Below are positions 9,817-21,675 of a DNA stretch of 64,000 nt, one piece after another (positions within the stretch are counted from its first letter, which is position 1; the number at the start of each line of letters is the position of its first letter). The notes below the pieces were generated by a model. It searched no databases. It was not told the origin of the DNA and saw only the letters and a program-made list of their open reading frames with translations. The translations under genes and the position numbers were made by a program. This DNA is from Tomocerus qinae (Eukaryota; Arthropoda; Collembola; Entomobryomorpha; Tomoceridae): assembly GCA_020055645.1 (NCBI GenBank), contig CM034546.1, positions 136,297,875 to 136,361,874 on the forward strand. The letters are read 5' to 3'.

Positions 9817-12681
9817 ATGACATTTTTGAAATATTTAATATTTTTAGTGGGGGGCAGTTCGTGGGTTTGTGCTCAGGATAACCCCCAAGTGAAATTACTG
9901 GATGGGGAATTAAAAGGTTCTTTCATGAAATCTCGAGACAACAAAACATACTCAGCTTTTGTTGGTATTCCATATGCTGAATCCCCGAAACGATTTAAGG
10001 TGTAGGGCGGGCTATGAGTATTTATAATGTTTCAGTCTTGATTTGAAGAACAAGTGAATGGCATGGTGTTTGAATGTTCAGTTTATTTATTTAATTAATT
10101 TCATAGCTAGCCAAACCAGCAAAACCATGGACAGATGTTCGAGAAATGACAAAAATGGGTTCAGAATGTATTCAAGTAAACCCATTTGATCCAAAGCGAA
10201 GTCCAACTGGAACCGAAGACTGTCTATTCATTAATGTCTATTCCCCCCAAGTAAGTTTTTCAAAATAATTTTAAAATTTGTGTTAAAGTATATTGTAAAT
10301 TGTAAAAGTTGATATTAAAATCTCATATTTTTTCACCGGGGACCTATTGCACAGTTGGATGGAAATTATCCTGTAATGGCATATATTCATGGAGGAGCGT
10401 TTATGTTTGATTCAGCAAACAAGATTGGAGCTGCCTATTTCATGGACCAGAAAGTAGTTTTTGTTACATTTAACTACCGGCTTGGTATCTTTGGTAATCC
10501 AACACTAAAATTATTTGAAATGTGTATGATTCCAGGCTTTGCTTTAACCACTACTCTTTCAAAAACTAAAAATTGGTGTAACTTTGAGAGAAAGCTTGTA
10601 TCGGTGTGAAGCCGGACGTTATACTTTGATTGTTGCTTACTGAAAGAGTGCGCGAAATACTTAGTTGTATCTTAGAATTGGTTGAGTAGGTGATTTTTAA
10701 ATAATTCGTTGTCTTAGGATTCTTGAACACTGGGGATGGCGAAATAGAAGGGAATCTTGGTTTAAAAGATCAGGTGCTGGCAATGAAGTGGATTCAGAAG
10801 AATATTCAGGCGTTTGGAGGTGACCCCCAAAGGGTTACTTTGTTTGGCGAGAGTGCCGGATCGTCTTCTGTTCATTTTCACGTCCTCTCTCCCCTATCCA
10901 AAGGACTCTTCTCCAGAGCGATTATGCAGAGTGGAACGGCTATTGGCAATGCCGTTTTTATGGAAAATCCTGATATAAATGCATTTACCACGGCCAAAGC
11001 ACTCGGCTGCTTCCAGAATAATGAAACTGAAAATTCTACCACGCTCATTAAATGTTTGGAGCAGAAAAAAGCCGACGAGATCGCAAAAGTAGATATACAT
11101 GTGCGTAGTTTTGTCTTTTAATTATGAAGGGGGCCATATAACTCACATTCATCTTTGGAAATGAAATTATTTTAAAATGGGCCACATAGTACTATTTAAC
11201 GCTTATAAGTTGAAAACTTTATAGCAAAAATAAATTTAACTATTACAATTACCATTTAGATGAAAGCCACTAATTATGTTACTTGGATTAGAATAGGAAT
11301 GGTATGTTGAACCTTTTCCTGCATTTGCTCCTTCCGTTGAAATTCCTGGTAAAAGTGAGCAAATATTTCTCGACGATCCACCAGAAAATATAATGGAGTC
11401 TGGAAATTTCAGCAAAGTTCCTCTTATGTTCACCGCTTGCGAAGATGAAGGCCTTCTCTTTCACGCTCTTGGTATGTTCAAAGAAAGACTTATACATTGA
11501 AGTAGCTACAAATAGCAAAATTTGAAATATTGATTATTTGAATCATTTTTTGTCCGCCTGAAAATTTCAAACAGCCGTGGCCAACAATGAAAAATTAAGA
11601 AAAGACATCAACGAGGATTTTCTGAGAATTTTGCCGATAACTCTGAGTTATCGGGATTCTGGGATGTCAGTCAACGAACAAAACTGGATTTCTACACAGG
11701 TCAAAAAATTTTATTTCGGCGATGAAGAAATTGGGACTAAAACATTTCAGAATTTGACAGATATGTATTCGGATACGGGATTCATCTACGGCATAGAAAG
11801 GTCTATGCGAATGCACGTTAAGCATTCACCTGTTTATGCTGGGCTGCTGACACAGCGAGGAACTTTCTCTGCCACGTCCCTTGCAGGAGTCAAAGAGATA
11901 ATTGGTATACGCTTGGAGTTAAAACCAATAAACGTATTCAATTGTTTGTATTTTGATGTTCTATTGTATTATTAAGGTGTGACTCACAGTGATGACCTTC
12001 AATATTTAATGAATGACTATGCGCCTAATCTGGCACCAGGTTCTCCCGAAGAAACGTTCTCAAAACTTTATATCCAACTGTGGACTGATTTTGCTTACGG
12101 GTGACTACTATTAACATAATAAACCAATAATTACCCTATTCAGCTAACTTTTCCAGCTCATTTTTAATCCCATTAATTTATCTTTTGTTCTTGGCTGGCG
12201 AAACAGTGAGCTGCGAAGGAATCGTGACTTAGAAGAATAGGCCACCCAATTAGTTTGGTGGGTGGTCTATTGATTCTCCATCACGATTTCTTCGCAGCTC
12301 AATGCTCCACCATAGCAAATAACAAAAGACCAATTAGTAGGATTAAAAATGAACTGGGAATGTTAGCCGAATGGGATAATATTAAGAGAATCAATTTTTG
12401 TAATTCAATTTCATTGTTTGGTTTTGGTGTAGAAATACACTTTCTATTAAAGGCCTATCGTGGGACCCGCTTGACCCTGCCAAATTTGAAAAGGAGGGAT
12501 CAAGTTGGATAACCCTCAATTTGAAACCGAAGATACTTCAAAATCCCTATAAAGAGAGAGTCAAATTTTGGGATAAGGTAGAAAACATTAAATTTAAGAT
12601 AAGATTATTAGATTCTTTTCTGGTTACAAAAATTATTTTCATTTTCAGATTATGGAAGGCTCAAAGCTGAAAAGGAATTGA
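9817..12681 (+). CDS. Secreted carboxylesterase (type B alpha/beta hydrolase)
   Basis: Nine exons keep frame: 9817-9999, 10107-10250, 10355-10493, 10718-11100, 11297-11471, 11575-11904, 11977-12100, 12433-12577 and 12649-12681, giving 551 residues. The start gives a signal peptide (FLKYLIFLVGGSSWVCAQ). Family marks in order are GIPYAESP, EDCLFINVYSP, the oxyanion loop HGGAF, NYRLGIFG, the nucleophile elbow GESAG, the acidic triad member in CEDEG, and the triad His in GVTHSDDL. All three catalytic residues are present, so an active ester hydrolase is expected (detoxification, lipid or juvenile-hormone-type esters). The exon 8 acceptor at 12431-12432 was chosen because the nearer AG at 12452 breaks the frame. 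Intron 7 contains a large foldback. The exact substrate cannot be read from sequence. Confidence 0.85.
12150..12360. repeat. Long imperfect inverted repeat inside esterase intron 7
   Basis: Arms of about 98 and 105 bases (12150-12247 and 12256-12360) pair over most of their length with an 8-base loop. The best-conserved blocks are TCATTTTTAATCC and GAGCTGCGAAG-AATCGTGA. It sits wholly within the intron, so a transcript of the esterase would form a strong hairpin. It could be a foldback element or a source of small RNA. Confidence 0.65.
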
Positions 12682-12837
12682 TTACAATACGTGGAAAGCG
12701 ATTACCAAGTCTATTATTTATCGTTTTCTTACATTCCTTGAACCCATTCGACACTTTCTTTGTTAGAAAATGTCTTCTTGTCCACTTTTCGTTTTTGATA
12801 CACGTGTATATAGTATTATGAATGGTATTTATGTATT

Positions 12838-12916
12838 GATCAGGCACGTATCCAGAGAGGGCCCACCACCTAAACCTCAAAAAAATGGTAAAATCGAAAT
12901 CGGGGTACGTGCCTGC
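12838..12916. repeat. Copy of dispersed CACGTATCCAGA repeat
   Basis: Ends CAGGCACGTATCC and GGGGTACGTGCCTG are inverted. GC-rich stretches next to A-runs match other copies at about 17.96, 18.54 and 54.60 kb. Confidence 0.5.
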
Positions 12917-13547
12917 CCCCTAAATTGAGGAAAATAAAGACATTTTTGCCTAATAACGCAAAAAAAGATATTCAGTATTCAGATCTTGTATTTGTGGGTT
13001 AGAAAAACAATAATGTGAATAAATTGCTTTATTTCCATTTTCTAAAATGTTGGAATGGAAGCTAATGTTCTACGAAATAATAATACATTATTATTTTACA
13101 CGTATGATTTTATTTAACTAAATGAAGATTTTTAGGCGGTTTCCTTCGGTGAAAAAACTTGGCACCAATTGAAATTTTACATTTACAATTATTCAAATAA
13201 TTTAAATAGGTATTTCAATGAAGTTATTACGGTATTTCAAAGGTTTCATTAACTTTTATATACTATTGAACTGCAATTTTACCATGCATTGCATACCTAG
13301 TTGTTTTGGACCAACTACATTGGAAAAAACTAAATTGCAACTAAAAACTTGCAATAACTGTAGTTAACTTTCCATATCTTATATACCATAAATGTTATAG
13401 CACTTCTCAAAATTAAAAAAATAGTAGAAAATTTTAAAGTTATTTTATATTGATTAGTTTGTACGTCACCAAAGTAGATATATGACTTTTGTTTTCACCT
13501 CTTTCTTGAACTTGTAATCCTTGACAATAGTTTTTAAATCAGTATCA
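12917..13547. other. Intergenic, no gene seen
   Basis: AT-rich sequence between convergent genes. A 27-codon open frame at about 13470-13550 on the minus strand directly follows the small gene next door in another frame and is discussed there. Confidence 0.4.
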
Positions 13548-13867
13548 CTACCCTGTAAAATTGGCATCTGAAAAAATTACTGACATCAAATTCCCCAGCC
13601 GAGGGATGCGATCGACTAATTCAAGCCATTGCCCTCTTCTATTTACATCGTCGAACTCTTCCTTCATTTTAAGTAGCTAAAATTTTTTTAAAATATTATA
13701 AAAAGAAAAGGTTAATCAAGTCACTTAATGTCTTAATATGTTAATTAATATTGAAAGTCGCGTCATTAGATACAGTTAAAATTTGTATATTTCTTTTATA
13801 AACTTACAATAGAATTAGAGACAGCTCTGTCCAGGCTTATGAGAACATTTCTTTTAAAATCGTCCAT
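13548..13867 (-). CDS. Small two-exon hypothetical protein
   Basis: Exon 1 is 13867-13808 (starts MDDFKRNVLIS, then a GTAAGT donor) and exon 2 is 13676-13548, joined in phase 0 to give 62 residues. It is hydrophilic and charged, with no signal peptide or recognised domain. The stop follows a GGG run. In the neighbouring frame another 27 codons stay open, so the true C-terminus may be longer or the run may be miscalled. Both introns and phase match the style of the orphan gene just upstream on the same strand, so the two could belong to one transcription unit. Function unknown. Confidence 0.4.
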
Positions 13868-13976
13868 GTTCAACTATATCAAAAATAGATAAATATTAAA
13901 TTGCACTGTACAGAATAAAAATACCAGAGCAATATTGAAACAAGCAAATATATCAACGAGTATTGTAATCCGAATA

Positions 13977-15850
13977 TTAATTGTTAAAATGATTGCTATA
14001 GACTATTACATTTGCATGGGATTCGACGTTTTCAATGCGAATACCGCATGAACCATCTCGCTGAAATACACTGGAAGTTTCTATGTTTTGTTCAACTGTC
14101 TCTTCTTTTGGCACAGACGTCACAGACGTACTCCTGGATGAAATTCCGTCAGAGACAATTCCGGTTACATTTTCAACACTAGGGCTTGTATTCATTGTAT
14201 TGGCAATATGTTGTGTTGCTGCTGGCATAAGCTGCTTAGGCTTTCTTCCCCTGGTTTCTTTACTGTTACTGATTTTTGGGGTATTCTTCTTTTTCTTACT
14301 AATTCTTTTCATTATTGGTGGTTTGTATACAACTTTGACAGTTTTTCTCATGATCCTTGCCACATAAACATCCCGGATATTTTTATACTTCGAGATATGA
14401 TGGGAAAGCTAGAAAAAACATTTATTAGCCAACTGTACGTATACATAACCTTAAATCTTAAATAAGCAAATAACAAATATGATTTGTGAACGAGTGGGTA
14501 TAACTCGCACTACGAATTTGGTAAAATTCCATAATTGGCTTTCATATTATTTAAACATCCCTACAACATCATCATGCATAATGGAGTTTTTATCAATAGG
14601 TATATAGGTATGCTGAAATAATATTTCTTTGATTTTCAACTTTAACAAATAGTATAGCTTGTATGTTTGCGTTGATTTTAGCAGAAAAAAGACTATCACC
14701 GTTTGTCTCTTATCATCATAAAAACTTATTGAAATATCCTTTCAACTATTTACAACAACGAAATTAATTCAGATAACAATGCATAGTCTTTTAGCGAATT
14801 AAAATAAATATTTACAGCATCGGTGATCTTAGAGACGACTGTTCCAGCATCATTTTTGATCACATACATCCGGTCATCAGTAATGTCGATCTAAACACAG
14901 TATAGTAATCACAAAAATAATTTTAATCAACTTTAAGTATCGCTATACCTAAACTTAGTCTTAAAATTTCAACATCAACTCTAAAGCTATATAGTTTATC
15001 TTTTACTTTTGTATTTTACTTACGTTTATTTTTTGAAACAGCTGTTGCCATGTTATACTGGTATTTGCGTTGACATGAAGTATACCACTTTCACCATGGT
15101 CATTCACAGCTCTTTCAACCAAATCCTTCAAACATTTTATGTCAGTCCTCAAATCGATCTTCACATAAGTGTATGTGCTTGTATTACTTGACGTAGCCTA
15201 ATTTAAATAAATTCCCGTTCATAAAAATAAAGTATTATGAATGTTTCAAAGATATCGTGCTACAATAAATATGGTGAATGACATTCAACGTTTTAGGACA
15301 TTTTTAAACAAATAAGTCGCTGTTTTATTATAGCAATTGTACAAGATCAAGGAATGAAGGTGAGGGCACAGCACCCCCATAAGTATGACAAAAAATTTCT
15401 CAAAAATAAGTTAACTTTATGCCATAATTATTTGTTTCTTTCCCCTGGTCACTGGTTAGATTTTGCAAAATGAGCTGTGGCTGCAGGTATCAGACATTAA
15501 ATTAGCAAATTTTCTTAAAAATGAAAGAATGAAGAACAAATCGAGCTTCTTTAAAGGTTATTTTAAATCTTTGAATATATAAATTCGACAAAGAATATTC
15601 AATATTTTTGGTTTTCAAATCCGAAATCTAATCTCTGTTCTCTAATGTCTAACATCCGAACAACTCCAGGCCTATTCAAGAAATTCAAAAGTAACTTCTG
15701 TCTTGTCAGTCTATTTCATATTTGGATGTTTAAGTAAAGTCAAAAGTAAAAAAAAATGAGAGATAGATATTGGATATGCAAAAGAAAATAGCGCAGTTGG
15801 CAGTATTAGATTTATACAAAGTAAATTTGAAATTTAAATTTCCTTACCAT
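13977..15850 (-). CDS. Hypothetical AT-hook protein
   Basis: Exons 15197-15024, 14890-14816 and 14408-13977 join in phase 0 throughout. The N-terminus is uncertain: an ATG at 15850-15848 sits directly before a GTAAGG donor, so the start codon may be the last codon of exon 1, giving about 228 residues. The C-terminal half is strongly basic (KRISKKKKN) with an AT-hook core, RGRKPK, which in other proteins binds the minor groove of AT-rich DNA. The N-terminal part (LKDLVERAVNDHG, ITWQQLFQKIN) resembles no family I know. A nuclear DNA- or chromatin-binding role is inferred from the basic composition and hook only. Confidence 0.5.
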
Positions 15851-15917
15851 TTATGTTCCCGAAATTCTGTTCAAATTATTTAAAACGATGATTAACGATG
15901 TATTAATTTTACAATCA

Positions 15918-16462
15918 GGCCCCTATTTCACAATAATTACAAGTCTACAACTACAAACTTGTAGAATTATAGTTTGTAAACAACAAATACTTGTCATATG
16001 CGTTTCATGAAATTTTTAGGAATTTCGTTGACAAGTCACAAATACTTGTAAATTGTAGCAACACTTGTAACTGTTCACTATGGTTACATTGCAATTGTTG
16101 ATCATCTAGTATTCACCTCGGGTAATTTATCTCCTATTAACTTACTAGTCACCTAGGTGACAGTTGACTGCTCAATACATTTTCAATCAAATGTGTGCCT
16201 CAGTATGGAGTTACAATGAGGCGATGGAGGTCTAGGGCACTGTAGAATTTGTAGCTACAAGTCCTACAATTTACACAAACTTGTGAAAACAAAAGATGGT
16301 AATGAAAAAAATCTTTGACTATTCAATCATTACAATTGTAATTACAAGTGAATTTAATTGTAAATGTGACAAATTGTAAGTTTCTTTGTGAAACAAAAGT
16401 GACACATGTTTGTCGACAACTACTTGTACTTGTAGACTTGTAATCATTGTGAAATAGGGGCC
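15918..16462. mobile_element. MITE with GGCCCCTATTTCACAA inverted ends
   Basis: Inverted ends of about 33 bp (GGCCCCTATTTCACAAT, then ATTACAAGTCTACAA) face each other over 545 bp. A possible 3-bp CAG duplication is shared with the ends. The interior is filled with ACTTGTA/TACAAGT units in both orientations. No transposase is encoded. A PIF/Harbinger-like origin is possible but not demonstrated. Confidence 0.7.
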
Positions 16463-16755
16463 AGATCTTGCAACTTGCTTTGCTATTGCTACTAATGACT
16501 AACAAAAAGCCAACTTCTATTTGCGAGCAATGCAATGCAATCAGCCGGAAAGTGAAAAGGAGAAAGCAGTTAGCAGAGCAGCATGTGTTCAATGTTTATT
16601 TGGTTGGTTGGGGATAACACAGACAGCGAAGACAGCTGTCGAAAAGACGAAAGTTCACTAATAATTTCTAATAATAACAGTCATTTTGTGTTGCCGTGGG
16701 AATTTACAGGATGGTTTGCATCAAACGGTGCGCAAATGGCAAAGTCCCACATTAA

Positions 16756-16823
16756 TCTAACCTAACCTAACATATCCTAACTTAACCTAACCTAACCGAA
16801 CCGAACCTAACTTAACCTAACCT
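16756..16823. repeat. Interstitial CCTAA (TTAGG-like) tract
   Basis: About 68 bases of CCTAA/CTTAA/CCGAA units, close to the arthropod telomere unit TTAGG in reverse orientation, with frequent one-base variants. Confidence 0.7.
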
Positions 16824-17962
16824 TTTGTGCACCGTTTTCTGCCTGCAACCCATCCCACCATGTGTGGCTGAACCGCTGAACCTGAACCGTTATTATCACT
16901 ACTATAATAATATATAATATTATCATTATTAGACATTGGACATAGGCGCAATTTTAGATTCTTTTCGGCAAATATAAATATTTTGGTGCAATATTAATGT
17001 ATAGATGTTCACATGATTACCGCATACCGGCGACAATAATATTATGATGAATAGATACATACAAACTTATTGGAATTACTTAAAATTACTTCATATGGAT
17101 ATTTTTTATGGCGCGTTAAGATGGAACTGTCGAGGTGTACTTTGCATGGTTTTTCTACTCCAGGAAAACATGAATAACTCACCGTTCTAATTTTCAATCA
17201 GTCTTGACACAACTGGTCTCAACATTTAGATTAAAGACGCTGGAGGATCCCAAGGCTCAGACATACAATGAATATGCGAAGGTCTCAGGGGCCATTTTCC
17301 AAAAAAAGTAATTTTTTTGAGTTAGGTAAATGCATTTAAAAAATAACTAACAGCTATTTTTAGGAAAATGGAGCCTCGGGACTCCCCAGGACCATGTACG
17401 ACTATTTGGTAAAAAATAAATTTATTACAAAGCTCTAGAGTTGTATTTGTTTTTCTAAAAATACTATTTGAATGTTTTTGTACTCCATGTAAATAGATAA
17501 ATTCCTTCCAAATTCCGCTAGATACTCCGACTGAAGGACATTCCACCTTAAAGATTTTTTAGATATCGATCTTAAATAGTTTACCCGGCTAAACGAATTC
17601 CGAACCTGTAGATCTTAAATAATTTTTTCTGAATTCCGACCTCGCCGTGTTGGCAATACCCATCAGTGATGGTAGTACACGAATCATTTTGCTTCCCGCC
17701 GCGCATAACGTAGTCTTTGCCCACAATATAAAAGAACCCCATGTAAATGTCGCTGAAAATGAAAACATAGAAAAGTGCTATAAAAATCCTGCCTTATCGG
17801 CCATATTATTGAATTTTATTTTATTTGCAGCCCTACCTGACTAGATGTTTCTTGGTAATAATTGTTAAAAGGTAACTTAGCGTAGGCGTAGTGGACAAAT
17901 TCTTAGTAGTTAATATCTTTAAGAAAAATAATTTTTCCAGCGTCAATGTGCATGATATGCTG

Positions 17963-18076
17963 CAAGCGCGTATCCAGAAGATTCGACACCCCTAAATTTC
18001 CAGAAAAAGACAATTTTTTTTGTCAAAAAAGTTAGGTTAGGTTATTTAGGCCTAAATTTTTCCGAGTACGTACCAC
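17963..18076. repeat. Copy of dispersed CACGTATCCAGA repeat
   Basis: Begins CAAGCGCGTATCCAGAAG, contains CCAGAAAAAGACAATTTTTTTTGTC and ends near GAGTACGTACC. Similar to the 18.5-kb copy. Confidence 0.5.
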
Positions 18077-18542
18077 TCCCAATAGAATATTATCATTACT
18101 GAATAAAGAATTGCATGCATCATTATTTATGCATTTATCTAATAAATAACCTACGTAAATCAACAATTCAAAATTTTAATTTAAACTAGACTATACTAAT
18201 CCGAAAAATCCAAATGTAACTTTTTAATCTTTACATTATGAGTATGCCAGCTAAATCAGCCTTTGACCCGGGTTATTTTCATTAGTACTGTGATTTATAA
18301 TATGTGAATCACTTGTTGCCGTTGAGAAATGATTTGGAATGGAACATGCAAGAATTAAAAAATTCTTTTGTGACCTTATCTACTTTTTTGGCTTGTGGTC
18401 ATTACCATACAATCACAACAACTAAAACTAATTCAATTTCCAACTCCAACCTCCTCCAACTGAATTGGAAATTGAAACTTTAGATTGATGGCGACGCTAC
18501 CGCACGACAATAACGTTTAAGCGGTATTGATATTGAGCAAAG

Positions 18543-18687
18543 CAAGCACATATCCAGAAGGGGGCCCGGGCCTCCTCTGGATTGATCCAGAAAAAGACGA
18601 TTTTTTTGTCAAAAAAGGTTTAAAATCCAAAAATTTTTCATATTTTGGTGTGCTCCCCCCTAGTTCAAATTCCTGAATACGTGCTTG
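18543..18687. repeat. Copy of dispersed CACGTATCCAGA repeat
   Basis: Inverted ends CAAGCACATATCCAG and CTGAATACGTGCTTG surround GGGGGCCCGGG, an A/T core with TTTTTTGTCAAAAAA, and a C-run. About 145 bp with no coding potential. Confidence 0.6.
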
Positions 18688-19717
18688 ATAGTGAGCCTTT
18701 AGAGAACTTTTATGATATTAATTTGGTTAAATTTTGAATTAAAGTCTACAGTAGACTGTGTAGACTATGGCTCATATTAGAGGACAGCGGATATATAAAT
18801 GTCTCCGTAATGCAAAGGATCTCTTTTATTGCCTAACTAGAAAGAAAAATATTATCACATTTTCACACTATGCCGATTTTTTCCTTTTCAGGAGCAAAAT
18901 AATAGCCCTATATAGAAACAGTACTCTTGAGAATTATTTCGATTAATACGGTAGCTTTTTGCAGTAGAGTGGGTGTTACATTTTATTGCTCGCTAGAATC
19001 CTTTGTGTCCGTTTATATACCTTCTTTGTAAAATTAAATAGCACAATACTTGAGGTCTAACATTAGTGGAGGCCACCGTAATATTATAATTGCAAGCTTA
19101 GCACTCTCAATTGTTTTATTTTGGTAACACAGTAATTAAACTTGCTTTTAATTTTATTTATTTCTGACGGTCCCTTCAAGCTTTCGCCCATGGTCCCAAA
19201 AACAGATACAATAAGTTGTTATAATAGGTTTTTTTTATATCAATGCATTAAAATAAGATAATATGTTTATTAGCCCATGAAAGCAGCATCAACAAATCAT
19301 AAATATTTAAGTGCATAGAAAAGTTGACCTCGTATTATGCTCAACCTAAGTATAGAAACCAGGCACTATTTTGTAAGCATTAAGATTTGCTGTCTGCGTA
19401 CAAACCTGAATGAATGCACACAAACTTACTGTCGGAATCGGAAGAGCCCGAAGTCTTGGAGCAACACTTCCCAGATCGATAGCACAAATACGCACAACTC
19501 CAACAACACTCCGCTCTCATCTCAATATTCAACTCAGAACTTATTGCGATGTAAGGTTAGGCCTTTACAGCTTCGCTTCTGCTTCCGAAGGTTCTGACTT
19601 TCTCATTTCTACTTAAATAATATGCAAAAGTTTCACTTTGCTATTTCGAATATTGTAACTTAATCTGTCACAAAACATTATCTGTATACAGTCGTACGCA
19701 GCAATAATTGCTTTGCG

Positions 19718-21009
19718 ATGATAACTATAAAAAATCCGTGTTGCTGTGCTTCACTAAAGACTGGAGCTTTGGTATTCGCCGTTGTTGATATTGTAAGTTG
19801 ATATATCCTTATTTACACCAATTAATTATGTACCATGTTAGCATCTAAACAATACTGAAGTAGGTGTCAATGTAGAAAATTTTTTAAAACAATCTCCTAT
19901 TGTTTTTTTATACTTTTGGTTCAAAATGTCATTTTTGGTTGTTCATATTGCATAAATTTTTACCTGGAATGAAATTGAGTGTTATGCGTGTATCATCTTA
20001 AGAGATTATTTACACAAATACAAGTCTGATTTACGAAGAATGTGTTTTGCTTGATAATCAGGGAATATTGCCAATTTCATAATAAATTTTTCCCGTTCTT
20101 TCTTTCAGATCGGAGGAATTTCGTTTGTTTTCAACAGTCTTCGAGTTTTGAAACCAGATTTATTTCCATTTCTGGCGGCAGCTCCGGTGGGAGAAAATGA
20201 AGGTATTTATTTTGTACGCATTTTTACTTAACAAGTTTCATTTCTACACAATTTGTGTTACAATTAATGCATTCCAACGCTATGATTAAACTTCTATTTT
20301 AAAATTACTTCATTGAAAAGTACTATGAATACTGCAACAGAATAATTATATAGAATTACTTTAAACGTGTTGATTATGACTAAAATGACTATCCACTTCT
20401 TCTTGGTTCTTTGTTTTTAGAAAATTGGCAATTAAATTTGATTTTCATTTTTATTGTAGAAGAAGAACAGCTCTCATCATATATGGTGGTCGTCCTTATA
20501 ATAACACTTATTGTTGGCGTGCTGGCCATTGCATTCGGACTTTTACTACTTCAAGCTATTCGAACGGTAATATTTAACTTTGTGGGCTTTATGTTGCAAA
20601 ATTATCTGATAGAAAAGTCAAAATAATTTTCAGTATTATGAGCTAAAGATTTAAATCATTTATGTGTAAATATATTTTCCATAAACAATTAAATCATTTA
20701 ACATTGGCTTATAATATTTAATTGCAGGATGCGACTCCCCTGATGTTAGCATGGATTATCTTCCGAGTTGTGGTCCTAGTTGTTTATATTATACTGGGAG
20801 GGGTTGGGCTTATCATCACGTACTCAGAGTCAAAGTTGTTCGAGTTTCTTTTTGGAGTGGCTGTCAACTTCTGGATGATTTCCGTAGTGTGCTACCTGCG
20901 GAAAGCTGTACTACTAACTACAGACAATTCTGCAGAGAAGCCGCTATTCAAGGAGAGCAAACCTTTACATGTTCTTAGAACGGAGTACACCTATAAAATC
21001 CCAATCTGA
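19718..21009 (+). CDS. Four-transmembrane-segment protein
   Basis: Four exons, 19718-19792, 20109-20202, 20460-20566 and 20728-21009, keep frame to give 185 residues. The N-terminus has a CCC cluster followed by SLKTGALVF, then membrane segment 1 running over the first intron (LVFAVVDIIGGISFVF). Segment 2 is VVLIITLIVGVLAIAFGLLLL, segment 3 is IIFRVVVLVVYIILGGVGLII, and segment 4 is FLFGVAVNFWMISVVCYL. A polar cytoplasmic tail of about 40 residues ends the protein. The CC-(S)L(K/R)TG start and four-TM plan are shared by a large group of small arthropod membrane proteins related in layout to LAPTM or tetraspan proteins. No enzymatic residues are evident, and the role is unknown. Confidence 0.75.
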
Positions 21010-21490
21010 GCTAAAAGCTTAATACACCTGCATAAAACATATTGATCCTGTCCTATGCGGATTACCTGATTTCTCCGGGATTAATTATCCCATTCTCAAT
21101 TCTATTATTCAGCAGGGTGGGAATTAATTGCTAACGACACACATTATGGTGTTGTTTAAAACATTATATAGACTGGTATTAAATAGGACTGCTCTAACAC
21201 GTAAGAGACTTACTTAAAGATCATGATGGATATATTCCATAAGGTTTATATAGTCAAACACTCTCATGAAACATAATCGTATCTACTTTAGACGTTTCTA
21301 TTGTCTAACAGCCAGAATGTAATATTTCATGTTCAATAACTGAATGCCAAACAACAGCTCGACTCGACCTACTTTTTGTTTATTGTATGAAACCATGAGT
21401 ACCTAATGTAAACGAACCTTGAACTGAAGTCCTACTGCACTTGATTATGATAATACCATGTAAATTACTTTTTTACTCAAAATTAATTAT
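21010..21490. other. Downstream spacer
   Basis: 3' flank of the four-TM gene running into an AT-rich minisatellite. No gene seen. Confidence 0.4.
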
Positions 21491-21675
21491 TTAATTACCT
21501 TTAATTCCCTATTTAATTATTTTAAAATTAATTTTTTAATTACCTTTAATTCCCTATTTAATTATTTTAAAATTAATTTTTTAATTACCTTTAATTCCCT
21601 ATTTAATTATTTTAAAATTAATTTTTTAATTACCTTTAATTCCCTATTTAATTATTTTAAAATTAATTTTTTAAT
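21491..21675. repeat. 45-bp tandem repeat, about four copies
   Basis: A 45-bp unit starting TTAATTACCTTTAATTCCCT repeats at 21491, 21536, 21581 and 21626 with almost no divergence, then decays into AT-rich sequence. The near identity suggests recent expansion. Confidence 0.85.

Larger units (their letters stand above)
16824..19717. other. Gene-poor, repeat-bearing spacer
   Basis: No supported coding exon. The stretch holds two dispersed repeat copies, listed separately. At 19410-19553 a short frame starts MNAHKLTVGIGRA and ends at a GTAAGG donor. It might be an untranslated first exon of the next gene, but nothing links it firmly. Confidence 0.4.

Noticed and set aside
12453-12577. Alternative start of esterase exon 8 at 12453
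   Set aside because: Leaves the reading frame out of phase with exon 7; the acceptor at 12431-12432 keeps frame and gives a normal family sequence.
14083-14367. Plus-strand frame with strongly hydrophobic C-terminus
   Set aside because: It is the antisense of the basic AT-hook exon; Lys-rich coding on one strand gives Leu/Phe-rich translation on the other.
19410-19616. Arg-rich frame resembling a mitochondrial presequence
   Set aside because: It ends at a possible donor but could not be joined in frame to a recognised exon; at most an untranslated first exon of the next gene.
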